Below, piece by piece: positions 38,109 through 47,521 of a DNA stretch of 64,000 nt. The stretch lies in the NCBI GenBank assembly GCA_027563935.2, contig CM050454.1, positions 27,401,501 to 27,465,500 on the forward strand, written 5' to 3'. The position numbers and the translations under genes are program-made. Under the pieces are notes generated by a model. The model ran no database searches. It worked only from the letters and a program-made list of their open reading frames with translations, and was not told where the DNA came from. Position 1 is the stretch's first letter. Every line of letters begins with the position of its first letter. This DNA is from Costus lasius. Lineage: Eukaryota > Streptophyta > Magnoliopsida > Zingiberales > Costaceae.

Positions 38109-38133
38109 ATTGGTATCAGAGCGAGGTTTAATG
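38109..38133 (+). other. Primer-site remnant after the E6 3' LTR
   Basis: These 25 bases are identical to 30706-30730 and include a second TGGTATCAGAGC (38111-38122). E5 LTR sequence starts directly after them. This fits a former tandem arrangement (LTR-internal-LTR-internal-LTR), or recombination between copies, followed by a deletion that removed the rest and the target duplication. Confidence 0.85.
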
Positions 38134-39054
38134 TAAGGGGCGCAAGGGGCCAATGACCACCTTGCCCTCACCTTATCCTCATCCCTAGGCTGCCTATAAA
38201 TGTATCCCATCGCATCATGTGCATAGCATTGTTGAAATATATTGTTGACAAGTTTCCTAGCCAAAGAAAGGGTGCTTGTGTCGCCTTGGGTGCTTGTGTC
38301 GCCCACCCCTTCTCCTTTGGGTGCTTGTGTCACCCAAGTCTCTCCATCTTCCCCTTTTCCCTTCAAGAGCCGAGCCTCCCCTCATCTTCTCCTCGCCCTC
38401 CATTCATCCAAAGCAAGGCCGAGAGCATCCCCATCTTCAAGGCCATAACATCAAAGAGGACAAGGGCTTGACTTGGCACAAAGAACATGGATGCATCTTT
38501 GATCTCCCTCAAGGCGACTCTATAAGTTAAGTGCTCCATCTTCTTTTGTCTTTTCTTTTCACCTCTTAAGAACATCTTACTACACATTTCTTGGACTTGT
38601 AGGACTTGGCGCAAAGGAAGTTGGTGCATCCCCTCTCTCTTGATCTCCCCTTTTAGATAGTCCCTTGTTTTTGTTAGCAAGAGAACTTGGAGGATTAGCC
38701 TCCCTCTTGACTTTAAGTATTGTTATATTTTAATTCTGCTTTATAACTCACCCACGCCTGTGTGGGGTTGTTGAATGCCCTGTGTGTAACCTGCACCTTC
38801 CATCAGAGTAGGACCGGTGAAGAATGGGAAGGACGGTCCTTCTATTCTCAAGGGCCGCACTGTGAGTCTTCTTTAAAATTATTGTCATTTCTTTATTGCA
38901 AGTAGTTAACTTTCGGGTTTTTCTATTTAAAAAAATACAAAAAATACTATTTTCAACCTCGTTAGTTAAATCGGTTTTTTCTCTAGTTTATGATACTACA
39001 AAAACTACTTTTAAAAAATCGTTGTTTGCATGTTTGTGACTTACCCCTACATCA

Positions 39055-40414
39055 CCAGGTTTGCGAGGGCTATCTCTTCTTAGGGAACTGTCTGTGCGTT
39101 CCCCGGTCGTCCCTTCGTGACCACCTATTACTCGAGCTACACGCGGGTGGCATCGCCGACCACCATGGCCGTGATAAAACCCTTGAGATGGCGGAGGAAC
39201 GCCTATTTTGGCCTTCCCTTCGCCGGGATGTCGAGCGCATCGTGCGCCATTGTGGCACGTGCTAGTCCGCTAAACCTCGTCCGACCAACACGGGCCTCTA
39301 CACACCTCTGCCAGTGGCTGATGCCCCCTGGACCGACATTAGTATGGACTTTGTCCTCGGCAGCCTCGGTCCTCATCGCGCTTCGATTCCATCTATGTCG
39401 TCGTGGATCGGTTCTCGAAGATGGCTCATTTCATCCCTTGCTCGCGGACTGCGGATGCGTCCCACGTGGCCACCCTCTTTTTTCAAAGAGATCGTCTGTC
39501 TCCACGGCCTTCCTAAGACCATCGTGTCTGACCGGGACTCGCGCTTTGTCAGCCACTTCTAGTACTCACTTTGGGTCCTCATGGGCACTACACTCAAGCT
39601 TTCCACTACCTACCACCCCCAAACCGACGGTCAAACTAAGGTGGTTAATCGTAGTTTGGGTAATTTGCTTCGGTGCCTCATTGGCGATCATCCGAGGTCA
39701 TGGGACACCATCCTACCTATGGCAGAGTTCACGTACAATAGTGCTTCCAATAGGTCTACGGGTCTTAGTCCCTTCCAAGTGGTTTCTGGCCATCAACCTC
39801 GTAAGCCTATTGACTTGCATGACCTTCCCCTTGAGTCCCATCTTTCCGAGCATGCATAGTCATTCGCTCAGCATGTGGCTAGCTTGCATGAGAAAGTTCG
39901 ACATCGGATCTTTTTGGGAAACACTCATAATGCGATGAAGGCCAATGAGCACCGTAGGCCACATCATTTTTCTGTCGGTGAGTTGGTGAGGGTGCGCATC
40001 CACCCCGAGAGAGTTTCCAACAGGGCTCATTTTAAGCTCCGGCCACGTTACATGGGGTCCTATGCGGTGGTGCGGCGGATCGGCTCCAACGCCTATGTGC
40101 TGGACCTACCCGAAGACATGGGCCTCCACCCCGTCTTCAACGTGGCGGATCTGCTTCCATTCTACGGTCCTTTGGAGGAGCCATCGGACCCCGATGAACC
40201 TCAACCCCCGAGTTCTCCGGAGGAGAACTCCTCAGAGCATGCAGCGGAAGCTGATGCAGGAGCATACAACATGGAAGAAGGGGAAAACTTGCCCCAGGAG
40301 GTGCCCCACAAATTTTCTGTGAATTCTGGAATCACAGAGTGTTCCACGGCCGACCCAGCGACCGAGATCGCTGCCCGTGGCTTCTGCAGCGGCATTCTAG
40401 GCCACATATTCTGA
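39055..40414 (+). pseudogene. E4 pol, 3' part (integrase), with three stops and a local frameshift
   Basis: The frame of 27032-28421 resumes at 39060. The H-H-C-C domain runs to C-G-T-C, then TAG (39263-39265). The integrase core starts M-D-F-V-L-G. Between about 39370 and 39480 the correct reading lies in another frame; an extra T in the T run near 39478-39483 brings it back. TAG codons follow at 39560-39562 (probably TGG) and 39857-39859. A C-terminal segment has H-P-V-F-N-V-A-D-L-L-P-F, as in plant chromovirus-like integrases. The frame ends at 40414, past the proposed start of the 3' LTR, as in some CRM-type elements. Confidence 0.85.
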
Positions 40415-41934
40415 TCTGTACAGAACGTTCCGCAGGGTACTAAGCGGCCTAAACCATAGCCAAAGAAAGTTTCTACAAATTCGGGTGTCATAGAATGTTC
40501 CACGGTCGACCCAGCGACCGAAGCCACACCTGAGGAAGTTTCTGCAGATTCTGGCGAAACATTCAAGTATGCACAGAATGTTCCACGGTCGACCCAACGA
40601 CCGAAGGCACACCCCGAGGAAGTTTATGTGGGGAAAGTCAAATATGCACAGAATGTTCCACGGTCGAGGTCACACCCCGAGGAAGTTTCTGTGGACTGTG
40701 GTGAAAAAGTCACGGGGTGTGGAACTGGTCATGGGGTGACCCGTGGAAATCTTGAAACCACCGATTTGCCCAAATGACCCCGTTTTGACGTGCACAACCC
40801 TCCCCACCATGTTCATCCATTTGAGGAATCAAAGGAGCCCAACAAAGTGATTATTCGGCGATCCCAATGCACATCCCATCTGCCGGATCGTTTCGTCAGT
40901 GTCGTCAGCCCACTTGCAATCCACACCGAAATGATCCAGCCCATGGGTGCCATAGACCAGCCCCCAAGCGGCCCAACTCCGGAAGGACACCGCAATCATG
41001 TCAGTAACACGGCCCAAGAGCGTGCCACGACGGCGGTGACTCAGCCTACGACGTCCAAATTCTGCTACTTCGTTGCGGTATGCTCCGAACTTGTCTAACT
41101 ACCTCCGCAACCACCTCGTACCAGCAGGAATCAAAGGACCTGCGCCAGTCCACTTTAGTTGCTAGAAGTTTGTTAATCTTTTGTCCCTTGTAGCAGTTTT
41201 TGTCCTTATGTAGCAGCCTTAACTACTTTTGGGCTGCAAAAGTAGATAGTTGGTAGGAATTCAGCCCTTGTCTTGTTCCCCTCTCTTATCCTATAAAAGA
41301 GAAGGGGTGGGCTAGCTTCATTCTCAGTTCTATAGAGTGGTAGAGTACTCCAACTTGTGGATCCAGGAGAGTGCCTTGATTCCAAGGTTGTAAGCGTCTT
41401 GCCTCGACTTCGAGGCGTGTAGGAGTCGTGGTTGGTGCCTCGACTCGAAGGTCCATTTCCAGCATTATAAGAAGTAAATCCCACCGCCTCCGGTGGGTCA
41501 GGTTCGCCTGTTTTGCATTCCCTCGTGTTCTTTTCCGCTGTAGTTTCCCTCTTTTCCACGAGTATCCGCACGGCGGAGGCGTGGTCGTTCCTTGTTTTTG
41601 GTCTGTTTTAGGTGCATAGGCGCGCGAGCTGTGCACTGCGAATCCGTTATCCCCATTGCGACGTGCTGAGCTTAAAATTTGCTTAGAGAGCGCACTAAAT
41701 GCTAAGAGGTTAGTGATGTATTTTTAGTAGTTGAGTGTCGTTGATTCCTTCTCGCATTCGTGTTGCCCCGATCGAACTCGACGCTGATTTCTTCGTGATT
41801 TCCTACTATTTTCCAAACGCTTTTCACTTCCCTCGTCTAAAGACCCTCTCCCGTTTTTGCGTGCATCGTGTATTCCCTTAGAGTACGGCTTTAAGGACCC
41901 TCCTACCCACTAGTAGCTACATCAAAGTGGCTAC
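40252..41934 (+). repeat. E4 3' LTR (start tentative)
   Basis: The end CTACATCA at 41934 matches the LTR family of E1 and E5. A TGATG at 40252 gives the same TGATG/CATCA ends and a length of 1683 bases, close to 1626 in E1. There is a TATA box (TATAAAAG, 41292-41299) with a transcribed-looking T-rich region after it. No good polypurine tract precedes 40252, so the start is uncertain. Confidence 0.55.
40335..40720 (+). repeat. Degenerate tandem repeats at the E4 3' end
   Basis: There are four imperfect copies of a unit with GAATGTTCCACGGTCGACCC, AGCGACCGA and CACCCCGAGGAAGTTTCTG (starting near 40335, 40491, 40576 and 40647). Spacing varies through small deletions. The first copy overlaps the end of the pol frame. 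Confidence 0.75.
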
Positions 41935-43009
41935 CCCATATGATTTAGATACGCCAAAGAGAAGTCATGATGTGCTCTCGGTTATCCCTAATCTTCTACT
42001 TTAATTACAAAACAAATAAAGGAAATAGGGCAGCACACAGGCCTCACAAGAATACATCCTAGGCATGCATAAGGGCTTGTCTATAACCATATCATAATGC
42101 AATAATAAAAGCACCTACTCATGCTCTTCTACAGGCAATGAAAAACCAACAATTAAAATTTAATTTTAGTTTTTCATAAAACTGTTCATCACCCAAAATA
42201 ATTGTCACAAAATTTCCCTAAAATAATTCTCTGAGGATCCCTGTGAAAAGTGGTGCATGCATGCCCAAGGCATGCAAGCCGCCCCCTTTCAGTCCACCTT
42301 ACCATGTAAATTTAAAGGAAAAAATTCCCTAAAATATTTACATACCTTGTGTGCAAGGTCCATCCTTGACACACATGGAGAATCTGTTAGTAGGAAATTT
42401 TATAAAAAAAATTTCAGCGTGATAAACCTACCTTTTTCTAAGCAGAAAAATCATGACATAAAAATTTTAAAATCTTTTATGACATAGGCGCATGTAGATA
42501 AGCAAAATAAACCACGTGGGTGATGTAGGGGGGAAACGTGGAGTAAAACTACTAATATAAAATTCAATTATTTATTTATTTATTTTTATTTTTAGCAAAA
42601 TCAAAATCTTGAAAAATAACCAGAAATCCAGGGCGATAAAATTAATCAATTACGATAAGTTGCTATGCCTTGTAGGAAAATCCAGAAATCCAAAATAAGA
42701 ACCAATTTAACCAAGATGTATAACAAGATTAGTTCTTTGAATCGTGTAAGAATAGTAGCGTGAAGGGCTGTCAGGCATTTATAATACTTGCAACAATATA
42801 GCTATTCAGATTGGTGAGTTAAAACTGCATAGAAATGTTCCAGATTGCAAATTTTACAATGCCGGCTAGATTAAACCGTTGAACCGGGCTTGCATGAGCT
42901 AGTCCAAATGAAAGTGCAAGATGAGTGCTTCATTATCAAACCATAGTTCAAGATCTTTGTTGCACCGCTTGCTTAAGGTACCTGCGTAAAATACACTAAT
43001 CATATTAGT
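41935..43009. other. AT-rich stretch without a recognised gene
   Basis: I see no coding region, LTR pair or RNA gene. TGATGTAGGGGGG at 42522 resembles the plus-strand edge of the E1 LTR, but the following sequence does not match well enough to call an LTR. A run of TTTA repeats lies near 42567-42590. Confidence 0.5.
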
Positions 43010-44537
43010 TTATAAAATCAATTTGCAGGAGTTAATCAGGTATGTAATTTTCTTATGCTTCTGAGGTTGATCCATTGTCGCTTCAGTTGGATTGACTCGC
43101 CGATCAGTGATGCGGGAGCTTGGGTGTTCGTCGGCGACTTTGGTAACGAGGGAAGGTGTAGAACGTGAGGTCGGTGTTGGAGCACTAGTAGGGGCGGAGA
43201 AACGGCTCTTCAATCTGAATAGGGCCAGTTGGGAAACTGGAGGCGACTATTTAACGGAATAGGGGAGGTGCGCCAGAAGAACAGAGGTCATCGCCGGAAG
43301 TCGTAGAAGACACGAGCGCTGAACCTGCTACAACTGGGACTCCTTGTGTTGGTGGTGACGATGTGGCCAGAGTTTGGAGGAGAGTTGAGGCTTGTCGGAG
43401 AAGAACGACGATGAAGGGCGGAAGGCTGCGGAGGCGGAGGGTGTTCTGTTGGAACAGAGCAGTAGTGGGATTGGAGCAGAGGTGTTCGCCGTTCGTCCGA
43501 TGGTGGACGAACTCCAAACCTGTTTCAACTGGAGATTCGTTTGATGGGAGAGAGGTTGTGGCCGGAGTTTGAGGTCGAATGATGGCCGGCCGGAGGAGAA
43601 TGGTGCCGGAAGGTGGATCTAGGGCGTCAGCATGGCGGAAACAGGGGATGGCATCAGAGTCTCAATTCTGGCCATCAGAGAGGCAGATGGAGCGATGCCA
43701 GTGGCTGTTCCTTCGTATTGTGGAGGAGGAGGGATGGCTGAAGTTGCGTGATGATCGGACGGTTGGATCGCCAGCGGGAAGGTTCCGAAGTTTCAAAATT
43801 CTAGGTTGCTGAAACTTGCGGATGGTTGTAGCTGATAGGAAACTTTGGAGGAAGTAGAGATTGGAGAATAAGGAAAGAGGGAGGGCTCAGCCCTAGAAGG
43901 AGGAGAAAGAAGACTAGGTGACAAGCACCTCAGAGAAAAGAAGGAGACATCCGATTCATCGGAAGAGAAACCATTTCCATTCATTCGAAACAATCTGTCC
44001 CTTACAAGGTTCAAGCTTTGATACATATAGGGTGAAGCTGGATAGAGGTTGCTGCCGAACATTGAAGCTTCCATCTTCGGCAGGAAAGAGACGTTGGAGA
44101 AGTTTCCATTGTTGGCTATGAGTGAGCATCGCAAGGTTCCGGCATTGAAGAAGATGAGTGTTGTGCAAAGAGACGTTGGTATTTCCTTTGTTGGCTGCAA
44201 GCGTGGCAAGGTTCATGCGTGAGATTGGCATTGACGCTTTTCATCCTTCGATTGCTTGAGAGACATTACACCTTCTTTGTGAGGTGCCAAGGGGAGACGT
44301 TGGAGTTTCCTTTTTCTTGTAATGTGGGCTGGCGCTTGATGATATCCTAGAATCTAATTTGGAGTTGGCGCATCTTGATTTGATTCAGGCTGATCGAATG
44401 GAATAGTCTTGGGCTTCTTTGTGCCGAATTATTGCTGATAAGTGGGCTTGTCTTGGGCCTCTTATGTAGTGGTTAATTATTGAGCTAGCTTTATTGATTG
44501 AGCTTGCTAGCTTATTCGTGAACCTCCTGGCCTTTGA
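43010..44537 (-). other. Unassigned stretch with short minus-strand frames
   Basis: The base composition looks transcribed (GC-rich, purine-rich on the plus strand), and minus-strand frames at 43010-43213 (68 codons), 43251-43517 and 43793-44209 exist. None matches a family I recognise. I could not join them with canonical splice sites. It may be leader or LTR sequence of E7, or a decayed gene fragment. Confidence 0.3.
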
Positions 44538-45162
44538 CTAGGGTACTCGTAGACTCCACCTGTGCCTTCTTGGCCTGTTGTCTCTGCCCCCATCATTTCT
44601 CGCCGGGTGAAAAAAATTCTTCTCCGAAGAATTGTTCTTGCATAGGTGGAGAAGTTCTGGAGGGGCGGGAATCAGTAGCTCCATAAGGGTCCGAAGCTTT
44701 AAAATATAGCATCCTATCTGGTTGTTCCATGTCCATGGTCCAAGCAGTAAGTCAGGGACACCTGCATTGAATTCCCTTTCTCGGCCATATTCATTAGTAA
44801 AGGCCAAGTCGAGGGTTAGAGGGACTTGGTTTGTGAAGGCCAAGTCGAGGGTTCGAATACTGCTGCAGACGAAATTTGCACAGCCCAAGCATGGGGTATA
44901 ACTGTGCCAGGATTCGACACCCTGGACCTTGCGGGTTAGGTCTCTAGGATGCCTAACCTCGAGGGGATCGGTGGAGCTCCGCCGGTCCTTAGTGTTGTAG
45001 GGGAGGGGGGCGAACATGTCAATCGCGCCGAATGAGGCAGACATGGGTCGCTTATGTCCAGACGGCCCTTGTGAGGCAGACATACATGTCCGGACGGCCC
45101 TTGTTTGGCAGACATGGCTCTCTCCTACATCACTAGGTCTCATAACCTCGCTCTAATACCAC
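44538..45162 (-). other. E7 leader and primer binding site
   Basis: On the minus strand, TGGTATTAGAGC (45150-45161) lies one base after the LTR edge and is a one-mismatch initiator tRNA-Met site. The leader holds a 29-base direct repeat with GACGGCCCTTGT and GGCAGACAT (45055-45083, 45087-45115) and a GGGTTCGAATAC B-box-like site near 44850. The 201-codon frame across it has no recognisable domain, so I treat it as noncoding. No gag-pol of E7 is seen to the left, suggesting a non-autonomous or deleted element. Confidence 0.55.
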
Positions 45163-45841
45163 TGTTGCGAATCCCCCGGCCAATTTTAAAATTTTAATAA
45201 CAGCAGAAGCATTGGCCCGAAATAGGATAACCCTAAGAGCCAGGATCCCTTATGAGTGATCCACTGGATGTGTCAGAGTAATATACCTTTATTCGCATAA
45301 ACCATGGGGCAGATGATGATGAAGAAGAGGCGCACAAGTGTCCGCCCTCTACAATCGTGCACACACGGATTGCTTGAGATCCTCTTCACTCCGCGCCTAG
45401 TGCTAGCCTTCGGGAGGAAGATCCTGTTGCCTGTGTTGCTGCCTTCTTTGCTTGTGCCATCTCCAAGATGTGCCAAAGAGGTGATCAAGGGAGAATATTG
45501 ACCACAAGGAGAGGGAAGCTCTACAACTTGTGTCAATCTCTTGTCTAACCACTTTTCCTCATGGCATGCGCCACCATGAAGATGCGCCCATGAGGAAGAT
45601 CTCCTTCTCCATTAACGTAACACCAATCTCCGCAAAGAGATGCACTAACATGATGAGAAGAGATATTGTAAACTCCTCTTCTTCTTCTTCCTTTACCATA
45701 TGCGCCAACATCATGCAAGTTGCACCCATGGTATGAAGATGCCCTTCCACATGCGCTAATCCATTATAGGGATTCACCATTAGGGAAGCAAGAACACTCC
45801 AAGGCTTCTCTTGTGATCTTTGAAGAAGAAGACACCATCTC

Positions 45842-47501
45842 TGTTGGAAAACCTTGGTCACAAGCATCATTCAGAAACTTGTTGTAGCGGAAATACTAGG
45901 TCATCATAGAATCGCATGGATTGAGCACATGATCAACCTTATAAAACTTGTATAGAACAAGTTAGAGTATTACCATTGCCATGATGTAAGAGGCGGCTTG
46001 GAAGATGAAAGGGGGCGAGTGCCTCTTCTCCAAAGATGTCACACACAAGATGATGTCGACTTCCTTCCTTGTGTTCCTTGTGCTAGCAAAGACACCAAGG
46101 AGTCTTTAATCGTGTCTTGGAGAGGAAGATGTGCACTCTTGGCTGGTCGAAGTTCTTCCCTTGCGTGAAAAAGATCCACACGAGAGAGAGCCGAAAAGAG
46201 GAAGAAAAACGAGAGCTCTTCTGGAAACCGTGAGAGAGAGTGAGAGACCAAGAAGGAATGTTCGGTTACCACATATGGTAAGAACCAAACATGTAACTCC
46301 CTCCTTAACTCCCATTCAACCCATCGAAAACTTCCCTCTTAATTGAACCATGCGTTCACTAATGAACCGGTCCAATTTCGAATTGGTTCAAGCATCAAGT
46401 CGAACCAGCCCTGGTTATGATCTCTTTGAACCATATGGCTCAAGATCTAACCACACATCTCATTGAACCCCTGATCTTTATGATCAAGCATCAATCCTCC
46501 CGATCGAAGCTTACCGATCATATGCCCTAATCAATTAAACATGATTAGACTATATCTCACTTCCAATCAGAGCTTAAATCCCTCCAGTTCACACGATCTG
46601 ACATAAGTAAGCTATATCATCAAATTGTGCGACCCTAAGGGTTTCCTTCAATGTCGGTAATGATAACTTACGTTATCACGATCAGAGAGGGGTATCTAGC
46701 AACACATCACTGTCTCCCGTTATGAAGGAAAGAGTCTTCCAAGACTACTCCCAAACCACAGCACAAGTGTGAATCTAATTCACTTGGCATACATGTTTCC
46801 CTTTGCCACTAGATGTTCCCATTGGACAAGCATGTCAAGCCTGCGATTCCAACATGATGAAAATGGTTAGATCAGACGAACATAGTCGTCTGGGTATGGC
46901 CATACACATTCTCAACCATTTCATCCAGGGGGCCCTTTAGAACATCACACTCCAACTAGGAGAGGCAATCCTATATCTATCACAAGTGCCCTAACATGAC
47001 TCATGCCCACTATCCAAGATAATCCTTAATCATTATCTTTCAAATGATATTGAACTACCTCAAGATAATGCCAATCATCACTTAGAAACACAAGTGATCT
47101 CAAGTCAGAGGGAATATACCACTTGCTTGCATACAAGGATTATTCACATTGTGACAAACAATTGAATATCCTAAGTAGGGTCAGTCCAGTACATCCAATG
47201 CACCTATGTGTCTAAATCTTATTCTATGCCCGAAGCATCCTGAAAGTTTAGAACACATATTAGTCTCAATCATATCAAGGCTGTCTCATGTTCACCGAGA
47301 TATCTCGACTAAGGACAACACTGAATGTCAGCTAAGCTGAACATCATTGAGACATTACTCAGAAGTATACATACAACAGCAGATAATGTAACAATCTGAA
47401 TAACAACAATTGCCTTTATAAAAACATATATATATAGTTTATACATGATACTGAAAATAACCCAAGGCCTCAAACATTAGCCTTAAGGGCATACCCTAAC
47501 A
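45842..47501 (-). repeat. E8 3' LTR
   Basis: This LTR is 1660 bases long, with plus-strand ends TGTTGGAAAACC and ACCCTAACA. The conserved ATG-GCA-ATG with GTAATA lies at 45982-45968 on the minus strand. Confidence 0.95.
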
Positions 47502-47513
47502 ATCTCCCACTTG
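47502..47513 (-). other. E8 polypurine tract
   Basis: Minus-strand AAGTGGGAGATT-like purine run next to the 3' LTR, nine bases from the gag-pol stop at 47522. Confidence 0.8.
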
Positions 47514-47521
47514 CACTTAAA

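Larger units (their letters stand above)
29032..38133 (+). mobile_element. E6: Ty1/copia retrotransposon with an extra primer-site remnant at its 3' end
   Basis: Two LTRs of 1674 bases (29032-30705 and 36435-38108) begin TGTTGGGGTATG and end CACTACA. A primer site (30708-30719), a long leader, gag-pol (32530-36414) and a polypurine tract (36423-36434) lie between them. The LTRs differ at about 18 positions by eye (about 1.1%). No target duplication was found. The 3' LTR is followed by 25 bases (38109-38133) identical to the start of the leader, which a normal insertion would not have. E6 interrupts E5. Confidence 0.93.
28422..39054 (+). mobile_element. E5: solo LTR of the TGATG...CATCA family inserted in E4 pol, split by E6
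   Basis: The sequence starts TGATGGAGGGCC at 28422 and ends CCTACATCA at 39054, matching both ends of the E1 LTR. Internal stretches match too (GCATTGTAAT region, CTCAAC...TCAAG region, the TATA box TATAAAT at 38195-38201, GTTGAAATATATTGTTGAC). No internal coding region exists, so it is a solo LTR. The flanks CCTGG (28417-28421) and CCAGG (39055-39059) look like a target duplication with one change. Removing E5 with one flank copy restores the E4 frame. Compared with E1, the two parts lack roughly 170 bases around the E6 insertion, suggesting a deletion there. The host pieces are 28422-29031 and 38134-39054. Confidence 0.85.
25690..41934 (+). mobile_element. E4: 5'-truncated Ty3 retrotransposon (same broad type as E1), split by E5
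   Basis: E4 has gag-pol pieces 25691-28421 and 39055-40414 and a probable 3' LTR ending at 41934 (CTACATCA). The 5' LTR, primer site and first part of gag are missing; the copia LTR fragment joins it instead. It differs from its neighbours in base use: third positions are rich in G and C, and CpG is common. The coding frame carries several stops and frameshifts, so E4 is dead. Confidence 0.85.

Noticed and set aside
39117..39938. 273-codon plus-strand ORF
   Set aside because: It is mostly the wrong frame of the E4 integrase; the recognisable integrase motifs lie in the other frame.
42522..42600. Start of another TGATG-family LTR
   Set aside because: Only the first dozen bases resemble the E1 LTR edge, and no matching far end was found.
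43010..43213. First exon of a host gene on the minus strand
   Set aside because: The frame has a plausible ATG but no canonical donor before its stop, and no domain is recognised.
44538..45143. 201-codon minus-strand ORF
   Set aside because: It covers the primer-site leader of E7 with its repeats; no domain is visible and such leaders are normally noncoding.
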